Positions 54,559 to 64,000 are shown, counted from the first letter of the stretch. The stretch is DNA of 64,000 bases from Rhynchopus sp. YZ270_cl-10 (GCA_964035575.1 OZ037906.1:124001-188000), one strand, 5' to 3'. Notes: generated by a model from the letters alone, not told the origin. A program made the numbers and translations.

Positions 54559-55680
54559 TCACCACTTTAGGGACACCGGACACACAGACACATTCGTAGT
54601 ATGCAGCACCACCACCCAGTGACCGTCACGTGACAGGTGCACATCGCGTATGACTCCACCGTCGGGTGCTGCCTTGCTGCAACAAAGGTCTCCACTGTCT
54701 AGGGAGAGATACTGCACTTCGTCAGAGCTCCTGCGGGCGATCAATCTGCGTGATTCACACCAGGCCAGCTTATTCGGAGCACAGGGCAGGGCAAAGGTCT
54801 TCAGACAGGACCCTGTGTGCACATCCCACACACATATGGACTTATATGCAGAGGAAACAGCTACATTCGTGTCGGACAGACACACACACGTATCTGATAC
54901 ACTTGTAGTTTCCAACGTTTTGTGGACACCCTTCGTGGCGAGCGACAGCACCTGCAGGGAGCCGCATAAAGCAACCACTAGGTAGTCTTTGTTGGCTGCG
55001 ACGCCCATGGGGCACGAGCCTCCCACGGCGAGAAGTTCTTCTCTGTCAGAAGTACGCACACTGTGCATCCATACGCTGCCATCCACACATCCGACAACGA
55101 CGAAGTTGCTGTCGGCTGTGAAGCACAAACAGGTCAGCACGTCTCTGAATGACATGAAATGTAGGATTTCTCCGTTCGACGTATCACCGACATTCACCTC
55201 ATCCATGCACAGCACAGCAAGCAGGGCGCCTGAGGGTGAGATCTTCATATAGTCGCGACGGTCAACAGACCCAACAGACCACACCTGGGTGCACGTCTCG
55301 GTGCTCCACTTCGTGATAGCATCTTCGCCGCCAAGGTACAACCACCGCTCGCAGGGCGACAGGGCTGCAGAGTAATAGTCGCCCTCATAGCAATGTGCCT
55401 GTATGTCAGCTACATAGGGCACCACCACCACGGCATCCCCACAGCTGATGGGCGTGCTGCTCAGGAGTGTCTCGTCAGTGTACGCCACGCCAGCATGCTC
55501 CAGTGTCGTCGCCACAGCACTGCCAGCCCCAAGCTCCTGCAGAACACGCTCCTTCAAAGACCCCACAGTCTCGGCAGCAGAGGTCTGTACGACGCATGTC
55601 TCGCTGCTGTCGCGGTGCGACGCAGACACATCCATCAAAGAAGAGTGCCTGGAGTGTGGAGGGTGCATCTCGTGTCTCAT
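54559..55680 (-). CDS. Ubiquitin-like plus WD40-like protein, 373 aa
   Basis: Residues about 25-90 have a ubiquitin-like pattern (TVGSLKERVLQELGAGSAVA, then AGVAYTDETLLSSTPISCGD, then VVVVPY). The remainder reads as WD40-type blades (ITKWSTETCTQVWSVG, SICVWDVHTGSCLKTFALP, ISPSGALLAVLC). Weak blade motifs make the exact number uncertain, probably six or seven. A role in ubiquitin-linked or scaffold function is inference. The ATG at 55680 lies only 29 bp from the 74-bp element; a second ATG 15 codons in (MDVSASHRD) leaves 74 bp and may be the real start. Single exon. Confidence 0.7.
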   Translation of the reverse strand: MRHEMHPPHSRHSSLMDVSASHRDSSETCVVQTSAAETVGSLKERVLQELGAGSAVATTLEHAGVAYTDETLLSSTPISCGDAVVVVPYVADIQAHCYEGDYYSAALSPCERWLYLGGEDAITKWSTETCTQVWSVGSVDRRDYMKISPSGALLAVLCMDEVNVGDTSNGEILHFMSFRDVLTCLCFTADSNFVVVGCVDGSVWMHSVRTSDREELLAVGGSCPMGVAANKDYLVVALCGSLQVLSLATKGVHKTLETTSVSDTCVCLSDTNVAVSSAYKSICVWDVHTGSCLKTFALPCAPNKLAWCESRRLIARRSSDEVQYLSLDSGDLCCSKAAPDGGVIRDVHLSRDGHWVVVLHTTNVSVCPVSLKW

Positions 55681-55708
55681 GTCTTCGTATGGTGCGCAAA
55701 GACACCTT

Positions 55709-55782
55709 CGAATATCACCGGGGTCTGGTGGTTAAAAAGTCTCCACAGAGTTGGGAGGTAAACCGTGGAGTTAATCCGGTTG
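55709..55782 (-). promoter_or_regulatory. 74-bp conserved upstream element, copy b
   Basis: Same sequence as copy a. It lies just before the ubiquitin-like/WD40 gene. Its right flank (55783-55860) differs from the other units before similarity resumes. Confidence 0.65.
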
Positions 55783-56387
55783 GAAGAAGGTATTTGCTTC
55801 AAGATGTGATGCAAACAGAGTCATCAAGATGGAAAGATAGAGACAAAGCAAAGAGGAGTGGGGTGGATCTGGACTTTTTGAATACAACATATTTGGGGAA
55901 TGTGGAGGGTGAAACAAGGGTGAAGGGTGAAGGGTGAAGGGGAGGCAGCTCACAAGCAGCAAGAGGCCTGCACACAGCTCATACGTGTGGTCTTGTGTCC
56001 AAGTGCAGGCGGGGTGCAGCACGCAGCATGTGGTTGTGGGAGTTATGTGCGAAAAGGGTTAGCTTCTCCTCCCACACCACACACATCGCACACACACCCC
56101 ACCAAAGCTGGCACCACACGGCTGTGTGCAGGCTTCTCCTCTCTCCTCTCTGGCCACTTCCAAACACAGCAGGTTGCGCAAAAAAAGAAAAAGGCAGATT
56201 CATAATCAAACTCAAACCCAAACGTCAGCAACAGGAGCATAACATAACATCGGATTGAGCAAACACAAACGCAGGGGGGAATGCGGTACAAACAAAATGC
56301 GGCGACAATCAGGCCACACAGCACTCGTGTGCGCTATCAAAAGGAACACGTTGTTGTGCAGGCCCAACAGCAGCAGCACTGCCCACC

Positions 56388-56666
56388 TCAGTAGTACGGC
56401 GAGTACGCAGCAAGACGTGCACGGCGCACAGACGCAGACAGCGCAATGTCGCTTGCCACAGCACTCGCGTGTGCGTTTGCAATCGCTGCGTCTGCTGCGT
56501 ACGGGTACGACGAGTAACGCGGCGACAGCGGCACGTACGAACGTGCAGCCGCAATGTCGGCAGCCGCACGTGCACTTGCGGCAGCTGCAGCAGCGTCAGC
56601 CGCAAGGATCGACGACGTGTACGACGGGTATACCGGTGCCGGTGCGTAGTACGGGTAGTAGGACAT
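56388..56666 (-). CDS. Tyr/Ala-rich small protein, copy 2, 92 aa
   Basis: Protein identical to copy 1 as far as read, with the same Tyr-rich ends and Ala-rich centre. The upstream region to the 74-bp element at 56853-56926 is shared with copy 3, so this copy has its own likely promoter. The near-perfect DNA match includes the 3' region (55900-56387), implying recent duplication or conversion. Confidence 0.75.
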   Translation of the reverse strand: MSYYPYYAPAPVYPSYTSSILAADAAAAAASARAAADIAAARSYVPLSPRYSSYPYAADAAIANAHASAVASDIALSASVRRARLAAYSPYY

Positions 56667-56852
56667 TTTCTTGTTGTGTGTGGGTGAGGTGTTAAGAAGG
56701 GTGTGTGTTTTGTCTGCAGGTGTGTGGTGTCGTGTCGTGGTGTTTGTTGGAGAACAGAAGTGTGCACGAAAAGCACAACTAATCAAGCAGCTTGCACAGG
56801 TGCAGGCATCTGATCCACAAAGGACCACTGCAAAAAGTGGATTCGATGTGTT

Positions 56853-56926
56853 CGAATATCACCGGGGTCTGGTGGTTAAAAAGTCTCCACAGAGTTGGGA
56901 GGTAAACCGTGGAGTTAATCCGGTTG
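56853..56926 (-). promoter_or_regulatory. 74-bp conserved upstream element, copy c
   Basis: Identical to copy a, 187 bp upstream of Tyr/Ala gene copy 2. Confidence 0.65.
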
Positions 56927-57563
56927 TGATGCATGGAGGTGTGAGGGGAGAGAGGGGCAGGGATCAGAAAAAGACAAAACAACAAGGATGCTTTTACTTT
57001 CGCTTCTCTTCTTCTGGCAAAGTGGACACAAACCAACAATCCCACAGACACTCCCTCAGAAGGGAGGCCTGAAGGATGGGTCATAATGAACCATTGCCAC
57101 AAATGCAAGTTGAATAAAGAGAACAACAAAACAGGACAAACATATCACACTGGTAGCGCAGCAAACAAACAACAAAACATCGGAAAAAGAACACCTCGTG
57201 TGTGCAAAATGTGTGCACGTGTGGTGTACTTTTTGTGCATGTTGACATTCCCAAAAGGGGAACACAAGTGAAAAAGAACAAGTTATAAAAAGGAAGAAGG
57301 TGTCCTACACAAAGCCCAGACACCTCCAAAAAAAGAAAAAGAGAAAATCGTTGTGGTGGTCCCACTGGTGCCAAACAACAGCAACAGCAACAACTCCAAC
57401 CGTGGACAATCCTGGCCGTGCCTGTGAAACAAAGCCAAAAAAGGTGTAAAAGCAAACAAGACAACAAACAATCATAAACAATCAAAACAACTCTTGTGTA
57501 CGTGTAACTCGTGTAGCAACTCGAAGGACTGGGACAGGCGTACTATTCCAGCACACCAAACAC
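56927..57563. other. 3' flank of protease gene and spacer
   Basis: Moderately AT-rich with CAA-type runs. No gene supported; minus open frames here are Cys/Phe-rich by chance. Confidence 0.5.
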
Positions 57564-58532
57564 TCAGACAATCGGGTGGGACGGGGAGTTCTTCAGGAGG
57601 CACTGGTTGGTGCCACGGGCAAGGCGGATGTATCCAGACTCTCCCCAGCCAGATGCCCAGGAGTTCTTCACAATCCAGTAGTCGGGGGTCACACCGACGG
57701 CAAGGACTCCGTGGTCAAGCTGGCGGGACTCGCAGTTGTCCATCACTCCACCCTGGTACGTCTGCCACGAGGTCGCGTCAACGGCAATCGAGATCGGTCC
57801 GTTCGTGATCATCCAGGTCGCCATCTCGTCCTCGTTGTGGGCAAGGTCCTTGTAGCTCGAGATCGTGGAGCCGACCTTCATCGACGACTCGTACTTGCAG
57901 CTTCCGGTGATGCCACCTCCGCTCGTGTACGGGTAGGCCTCCTCAGTCACAATGTCTCCGTTGTGGTGGTCCAGAAGCCACTGGAACGCGTTGTCCATCA
58001 GACCGCCGTTGCAGCCAGCGTCGACCTTGTCGCACGACACAAGCTCCTGCTCAGACACCGAGGTCAGGGTGTTGTCCTTCGACCACTGGCCCTCAATGCC
58101 TCCCGTCGACGAGAACGCCCAGCACGACCCGCACTGCGCCTGGTTCTTCACGTGTGTCACACGGTTCTGTGTCCTCCAGTCCACAGACGTCGCCTTCACC
58201 TTCAGCACCTCCGACTCGGAGAACTGCTTCTTCGGCGACTCCTTCGCGGGCACGCTCAGGGTGTGGTACGCCTTGAACTCCTCCGCAGTCAGGTCCGTGA
58301 AGGCGTTCATGCCGTGGCGCACACCGGTCTTCGACCCAGCCTCACGCTCAGCAGCCTTCAGCATGTTCTTCTTGAAGATCGCACGGCGGGCAGACTCGTC
58401 CGCACCGCTGTACTGCTTCCCGTAGGTCTGCTTGAAGTTCGCCCACAGCAGGCCCTCGTTCATCTCCACGTACGACGCGGGCAGGGCTGTCGAGGCTGCC
58501 GCCATCGCCAGGACAGACAGAGCTGTCTTCAT
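57564..58532 (-). CDS. Cathepsin L-like (cruzipain-like) cysteine protease, 322 aa
   Basis: The ATG at 58532 starts a signal peptide (MKTALSVLAMAAASTALPAS). A propeptide follows with ERFNIN-like and NAFTDLT motifs. The mature enzyme begins near residue 114 (ATSVDWR). Catalytic residues are visible: Gln131 region, Cys137 in QCGSCWAF, His274 in LDHGVLAVG, Asn290 in KNSWASGWG. The VSCDK.D.GC.GGLM.NAF and SGGGITGSC pattern and the NQCLLKN end are close to kinetoplastid cruzipain, but the C-terminal extension of those enzymes is absent. It should be a lysosomal or secreted endopeptidase. An open frame continues 39 codons upstream but is leader. The 74-bp element lies 140 bp upstream. Complete and apparently functional. 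Confidence 0.95.
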   Translation of the reverse strand: MKTALSVLAMAAASTALPASYVEMNEGLLWANFKQTYGKQYSGADESARRAIFKKNMLKAAEREAGSKTGVRHGMNAFTDLTAEEFKAYHTLSVPAKESPKKQFSESEVLKVKATSVDWRTQNRVTHVKNQAQCGSCWAFSSTGGIEGQWSKDNTLTSVSEQELVSCDKVDAGCNGGLMDNAFQWLLDHHNGDIVTEEAYPYTSGGGITGSCKYESSMKVGSTISSYKDLAHNEDEMATWMITNGPISIAVDATSWQTYQGGVMDNCESRQLDHGVLAVGVTPDYWIVKNSWASGWGESGYIRLARGTNQCLLKNSPSHPIV

Positions 58533-58671
58533 CGTTGTCTTTTTGTGTGTTTGAGGTCTTGTCTGTGGCAGAGGGGTGTTGTGTATGTGTGAGAGGTACA
58601 CAGGACAAAGGGGCGGCAGCTTCCACAGCAGGAACGTGGTTGACAACAAAACCCAGATTGCTGGTTGCTGT

Positions 58672-58745
58672 TGAATATCACCGGGGTCTGGTGGTTAAAA
58701 AGTCTCCACAGAGTTGGGAGGTAAACCGTGGAGTTAATCCGGTTG
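58672..58745 (-). promoter_or_regulatory. 74-bp conserved upstream element, copy d
   Basis: Identical to copy a except for its first base or two. Lies 140 bp upstream of the protease ATG. Confidence 0.65.
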
Positions 58746-59320
58746 GAGGTGAACAAACAAGAGGCAAATCAGTGGAGGTGAAAGATAGCAAAGAGGAGTG
58801 GTGTGGATTTGGACTTTTTGAATACAACATATTTGGGGAATGTGGAGGGTGAAACAAGGGTGAAGGGTGAAGGGGAGGCAGCTCACAAGCAGCAAGAGGC
58901 CTGCACACAGCTCATACGTGTGGTCTTGTGTCCAAGTGCAGGCGGGGTGCAGCACGCAGCATGTGGTTGTGGGAGTTATGTGCGAAAAGGGTTAGCTTCT
59001 CCTCCCACACCACACACATCGCACACACACCCCACCAAAGCTGGCACCACACGGCTGTGTGCAGGCTTCTCCTCTCTCCTCTCTGGCCACTTCCAAACAC
59101 AGCAGGTTGCACAAAAAAAGAAAAAGGCAGATTCATAATCAAACTCAAACCCAAACGTCAGCAACAGGAGCATAACATAACATCGGATTGAGCAAACACA
59201 AACGCAGGGGGGAATGCGGTACAAACAAAATGCGGCGACAATCAGGCCACACAGCACTCGTGTGCGCTATCAAAAGGAACACGTTGTTGTGCAGGCCCAA
59301 CAGCAGCAGCACTGCCCACC

Positions 59321-59599
59321 TCAGTAGTACGGCGAGTACGCAGCAAGACGTGCACGGCGCACAGACGCAGACAGCGCAATGTCGCTTGCCACAGCACTCG
59401 CGTGTGCGTTTGCAATCGCTGCGTCTGCTGCGTACGGGTACGACGAGTAACGCGGCGACAGCGGCACGTACGAACGTGCAGCCGCAATGTCGGCAGCCGC
59501 ACGTGCACTTGCGGCAGCTGCAGCAGCTTCAGCCGCAAGGATCGACGACGTGTACGACGGGTATACCGGTGCCGGTGCGTAGTACGGGTAGTAGGACAT
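59321..59599 (-). CDS. Tyr/Ala-rich small protein, copy 3, 92 aa
   Basis: Differs from copies 1 and 2 by one visible change (ILAAEAAA in place of ILAADAAA). The DNA of gene, 5' leader and 3' region is otherwise nearly the same as unit 2. The 74-bp element (59781-59854) is 182 bp upstream. Confidence 0.75.
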   Translation of the reverse strand: MSYYPYYAPAPVYPSYTSSILAAEAAAAAASARAAADIAAARSYVPLSPRYSSYPYAADAAIANAHASAVASDIALSASVRRARLAAYSPYY

Positions 59600-59780
59600 C
59601 TTCTTGTTGTGTGTGGGTGAGGTGTTAAGAAGGGTGTGTGTTTTGTCTGCAGGTGTGTGGTGTCGTGGTGTTTGTTGGAGAACAGAAGTGTGCACGAAAG
59701 GCAGAACTAATCAAGCAGCTTGCACAGGTGCGGGCATCTGATTTACACAAAGGACCACTGCAAGAAGCGGAATCGATATG

Positions 59781-59854
59781 CGAATATCACCGGGGTCTGG
59801 TGGTTAAAAAGTCTCCACAGAGTTGGGAGGTAAACCGTGGAGTTAATCCGGTTG
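59781..59854 (-). promoter_or_regulatory. 74-bp conserved upstream element, copy e
   Basis: Identical to copy a. It serves Tyr/Ala gene copy 3. Similarity to the other units stops at its right edge. Confidence 0.65.
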
Positions 59855-62800
59855 GAAAGATGTGATAGCGGCAACATACTTGACGAACGCTCCCAGAACA
59901 ACAACACAAGGGGGCGAATCATTACTTTATTTTTGAAATTGACAAACTAGCGCATCACATCTCTTGACGATAGCCGTCTCTGCCCATAACTACCGCGATA
60001 GGATGCGGAGCCTTGAACAGATCTAATAAAAAGTAACAAAATTTTGTGACATCGGACTCGGGTCCTTTGCCTGGTCACCTTTAACTAATGCAGCAATGTA
60101 CCACCCCCACGCCCGTTGTTGCTTTGGAACGCACAGAGCACATTCTTCTTTTGTGGAAATCTAAATAGCGACGTAACTCTGCCCTTGAAGAAGTCCAGAA
60201 TCAAAACAGTGATAATATTGAAGAAAGAACACGCACACACTTTGGGGGCCATATTCTGCGCAAGAATTACCCCCCTATTCGTTATCAAATACACACACAC
60301 GATTGAAAAGGTGTCCTCTCGTGCTGTCACCTCGAACAAAAAAATGAAGGAATAATAACAAACTGCCGAGTAAGCGAAACAGGGATTATCAGAGGAGACA
60401 GTTTGTTGTACAAAGAAAAAGAATACTTGTAAGATGGATGTGCCTCTCGTGCACACACACACACCTCAAAAAAAGAAACAGTAACGTACAAGAAGCACAA
60501 TGAACGTACTTACGCGACCCACCTCCCCGTGTATTATCTGGAAATGGAGGACGCGTGGTTCATACAGAAGCACAATCTTGAAAAAATAAAATAAAATAGT
60601 AGTTGAAAGTACAAATGCCTCTAGAGACACAGGCACCGGGGGGTAAAAACACGCCAAGCAAAGAACAGATTTCTTTTAGAAAAATGCGAGGCTTTTTTAC
60701 TTCCTTTTTTTGTTCTTTTTGTCACATTTTGTTTAAGCAAATAATGCGACACTCTTATATTCGCTGTCCCTTCATTGCCTGACAACCCGGTTAACTCCGA
60801 GACGTATTTTTCACTTAACCCGGAGCTTCACCAAGAAGCCAACGGGATAACCACTTCGCCTTCTCCAGGTAGCATACGATGGCACCTACTCACAGGGTGC
60901 CAATTACCATCGTTGATAGAGCACAGGTCTTGATGTAAGATGTTTGACCCACAGCCAACGCTATGACATTACGCCATCACGAAAAACCGTGGCACCTTAC
61001 GTTTTAGGGTGGGGTAGTATGGTAAGGACATATTCACATAAGTGGAGACAACACACTAACAGGGGAAAAAAAACAGTGGAGATTGCACAAACTGTGGCAA
61101 CACAACCGAGGCAACTACACAACAATTTATCAAAACAAAGAAACACTTGAAATGAATCGGGTGTGCTTCGTGCTTCTTGTGCACATTACACAGAAAAAAA
61201 AGGGGTACGGAAAACGCACAAAAACAAGACGTAGGCTGAAACGTTGTCGCTTGCCGACCTCCCCTCCCGGTAATCATCAGAACTCCTCATCTGAGGGCAA
61301 GAAGCGCTGCACTGAAACGCCCACGAAGCAACGCAGCAACGCGCTTAGCACGACCGAGAAAGACGGCCCGCGATCCGAGGCTATTGCATGTGACCTCAAG
61401 GGACTCGGGCTTGCATAGGGTGGCAACTACACTATTCCAACAATTTTTCAAAAAAAAAAAAAAAATGCCACCTTTTCGTCGCAAAACACTAAAAGAAGTG
61501 CCATTTTGGATGGGGAAAAATAGCACTTCAGTTTTCGTTGTGGGTGAAGAGAATGGTGGCAAAAAAAAACACACGGTCTTGCCGTGAAAGAGAAAGGGTG
61601 GAGTAATTGATGGACGATGTTTTTTTTTTTTTTTTGTTTCTTTTCATTTCTTATTTAAAAGTGGGAGTTGAAGGGGAATAAATGGGCGATCTGCCCATAA
61701 AAAGGCGGGAAATGCTAAGAAAAACCAATTTTTTTTGTTATCACAAGGATAGCAACCACGATTTTTTTTTCGTTCTTCGCGGGATCCAAAAAAAATAACA
61801 AAAAAGCCCAATTTTTTCGTTGTCTTGGGCAGGATATTCCACCTGATTTTTACCCAGTGTATAGGCACGAAAAGGCGCGTACAGGCGCATACAAGACTGC
61901 ATAGGGTCGTACGTGGCCTGTACCGCCTATCGCGGCCAGGAAAACAAAAACAAAAAAAAAGGTTATAGTCACAGTGCCACAAAGACAAAAGCTGGGGAGG
62001 CTCTCCTATACATTGTAGACGGAGAGCTTCATCTCATCCCTAAAGGAATACGACAGATACGAAGTGAACAGGACAACTCTGGTCTGACAACATCTCTTAT
62101 GATGGGGGACTCGGGGAGCGGCAGACTACTCAGGGGACTTGGATCATATTGTAGTAGAGCCACCAGTCCACATGACTAGTGTTTTACAACGATAGTGTTA
62201 GCAGTAACACTATAGTCGTTACGACTAGTAGTTCCCCTGAAATAGTCGTGAACGTGGCAACCTTGTTTTGCGTTTTTAAGAATTTTTTAACAGAAAATGG
62301 TTCGTTTGATTGCAGACTGATAACAGCATAACAGCCACGATTTATAGAGAGAAAAAAAAAGATAAGAAAAGTTTATGAGATGACCCTAAGCCTCTCGTGC
62401 TTAGTCACCTTAAGCTTGGTCACAGAGACAAGCTTTCGCGTTGGCACTTCACAGGAAAGTTACCACAATCACAAAAAAATCCCCCCTTTTTTTGCGATTG
62501 TGTCCCTTGGTGTGTGACCCTCGGGTAGACGCGGTCACAAAATGCCCCCCCCTATCTCTCACAGTCAGATGAACGGCGGGGGTCATTGGGGGGACACAAT
62601 TCTGAGGACTGAAAAAAAAGGAGGTGCAAAGGAAAGTCGCTAGAAACAACAAAAACACCCTTTTTCCTTGCAAAACAAACAAAAAAAAAAAAAAAAAAAA
62701 AAAAAACAAATAATGATCAAACACAGCAGAACACCCCTCCCCTCTAAAGTAAACTGTGCCAAATGTCTATTTTTTTTCTGTATTTTCATGGACATAATAC

Positions 62801-62932
62801 CCGAAACCATCCATGTATTTATATTGAGACATTTTCATATTTTTTGAAAGATTGATAATGTAGATCGTTCTGTTGTTTTTTTCCCCTTGCTGTTGATAGT
62901 AAATTGTTCCCCTTTCCCCCTCCTTCCCCCTC
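59855..62932. other. 3-kb repeat-rich spacer
   Basis: Contains a 26-bp repeat GCCATATTCTGCGCAAGAAT (60243-60270), whose inverse lies in the peroxidase intron. A hairpin AGGTG/CACCT around CCTCTCGTG is at 60308-60332, family C at 60430-60467, family B at 60601-60645, family G at 61077-61137 and 61420-61452, and family A at 62371-62411. A hairpin AGTGTTA-GCAG-TAACACT lies at about 62189-62206, and a long A-run at 62681-62706. A coding-like + stretch at 61980-62179 (KAGEALLYIVDGELHLIPKG) may be a gene relic. Confidence 0.55.
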
Positions 62933-64000
62933 TCAGTTACAGCAACAACACAGCGGCCTCTTTGCAGCCTGCTTTGGCATCTCTTCCTTCGCCCAACTGG
63001 GAACAACCTTTTCGGATTCTTTTGTTTTGTGCACGAAGAAGGCAGATGACAGCGCGAGGCGGTATTTGGCTACTGTATGGAACAATGCTGTGTCCGCAAT
63101 GCCACATGGACTGAAGGTGCTTGCCTTTGGTGAAAACCACTGCTCAAAGTACGACGGCTCGACACTCGCCATCCCCGTCTCCGCCGCCACAAACACCAAC
63201 TTCCCCACATGCATATTCTTCTGAAACGGCACTGTCGCCCAGGTTATCAAATCGTTTTTGTTCACCACCCTCATATGCCGAGGCACAACATCGTTGTACA
63301 ACACCGTGAACACCTGGTTTCCTACCAGCGGACATCCAAAGGTGCATACTTCAACTGAAGACCCGGGGTCGTTTACCTGCAGATCTCTTGCGCAAACATA
63401 TGAAGCAAGGGTTGCCATGGCACCACCAAGGGAATGTCCAGTAAACAGAAGAGGCTCTCCGGGACGGCGAAGGTTTTGAATCATAGGGACCACGAAGGGT
63501 TTGATCTTCCGCCACATCTTCGCGAAGCCTCTGTGCACCAAAGGGCGAGCATGGTTGCGACACCCAAAGCAGCTTTTCAGAGGCGGACGCAGTTCGAGTC
63601 CTCGCATCTCCTCCCATAGTTCACGGTTCATTTGTAAATCCGACTTCCAATTGTCTACTGAATCCGATCCTCTAAATGAAATCACAAACCTCCCATTCCA
63701 TCGTATGAACAATATCTGCATATGCGCTCTTAATGAGACATGAAGCAATTCATATTTCAAAGCGCAATCCGGTGATGTTCCGTCCATACAGAGTCGGGCC
63801 GGTTTTTGCCTCTCAGGGAGACGCGACTTTAACGACACCAACACCACCTTGGCGCGTTTCGTCATATTAGAGAACCGCTCCGACAGCGTTAACGCTGCAT
63901 CATCCTGAAGACGTACCGAAGTACCCCATGCTGTATCTGCATCGTCGTTGTCATCATCCTCCTCGTAGTCAACTCTTGCGCTGAGTGCAGGAGAATCATG
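62933..64000 (-). CDS. Class 3 lipase, N-terminus outside window
   Basis: The frame is open from the right edge to the stop at 62933, so the start lies beyond 64000; an internal ATG at 63865 is not necessarily the start. Visible are an acidic patch (DYEEDDDNDDAD), the FVISFRGSDSVDNWKSDL strand, the nucleophile motif GHSLGG, the FGCPLVGN segment, the acid in NKNDLITW, and a late His in ALFHTVAKY. These make up a fungal-type (class 3) triacylglycerol lipase fold with its Ser-Asp-His triad. The protein ends KRPLCCCCN: four adjacent cysteines one residue from the C-terminus, which could be lipidated and tie it to a membrane. The substrate may be tri- or diacylglycerol. Confidence 0.9.
   Translation of the reverse strand, partial: HDSPALSARVDYEEDDDNDDADTAWGTSVRLQDDAALTLSERFSNMTKRAKVVLVSLKSRLPERQKPARLCMDGTSPDCALKYELLHVSLRAHMQILFIRWNGRFVISFRGSDSVDNWKSDLQMNRELWEEMRGLELRPPLKSCFGCRNHARPLVHRGFAKMWRKIKPFVVPMIQNLRRPGEPLLFTGHSLGGAMATLASYVCARDLQVNDPGSSVEVCTFGCPLVGNQVFTVLYNDVVPRHMRVVNKNDLITWATVPFQKNMHVGKLVFVAAETGMASVEPSYFEQWFSPKASTFSPCGIADTALFHTVAKYRLALSSAFFVHKTKESEKVVPSWAKEEMPKQAAKRPLCCCCN

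Noticed and set aside
57576-58592. 338-codon + strand frame, Val/Arg/Leu-rich
   Set aside because: Exact antisense of the protease gene, which has all catalytic motifs.

Overview
This window looks like nuclear DNA from a unicellular eukaryote. About 22 protein genes can be supported and every one lies on the minus strand. Coding regions are GC-richer; the spacers are AT-rich and full of homopolymer runs. Several genes carry short GT-AG introns whose 5' sites are usually GTATG(T/C/G). A cruzipain-like cysteine protease, a class I peroxidase with a broken distal site and an N-terminal membrane anchor, a PKA-regulatory-like protein with poor cyclic-nucleotide motifs, and strict gene co-orientation all recall Euglenozoa. 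The assignment is not proven: the capping-type RNA triphosphatase is of the cysteine-phosphatase kind, not the tunnel kind known from trypanosomes.

Layout, left to right: a giant coiled-coil protein running off the left edge (1-3945); a repeat-rich spacer with a ~1.2 kb foldback palindrome (5791-6972); a second coiled-coil protein; a Qa-SNARE; a Leo1-like Paf1-complex subunit; an RS/zinc-knuckle protein; a small membrane protein; a mitochondrial carrier; a 6.5 kb repeat-rich spacer with a degraded element (22604-24969) that holds a LINE-like fragment; a Sel1-repeat protein; two WD40 paralogues (29-30 kb and 35-37.5 kb, the second with a PB1 domain) separated by a spacer with two TA-flanked MITEs; a PKA-R-like protein; a duplicated RNA triphosphatase pair; an ABCD half-transporter; the peroxidase; an unknown three-exon protein; and a NOL11-like propeller protein.

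From 53.4 to 59.9 kb a ~1 kb segment occurs three times. It carries a 92-residue Tyr/Ala-rich gene and a 74-bp sequence that looks identical at five sites. Four different downstream contexts start just past this 74-mer: NOL11-like, ubiquitin-like/WD40, cathepsin L-like, and the Tyr/Ala gene itself. This fits a duplicated cassette that carries a promoter.

The most unusual feature is a dispersed set of intergenic and intronic stem-loops. They have several different stems but keep the same apical sequence, close to CCTCTCGTG. All copies I noticed lie in one orientation, antisense to the genes. No rRNA, tRNA or CRISPR array was recognised. A class 3 lipase runs off the right edge.
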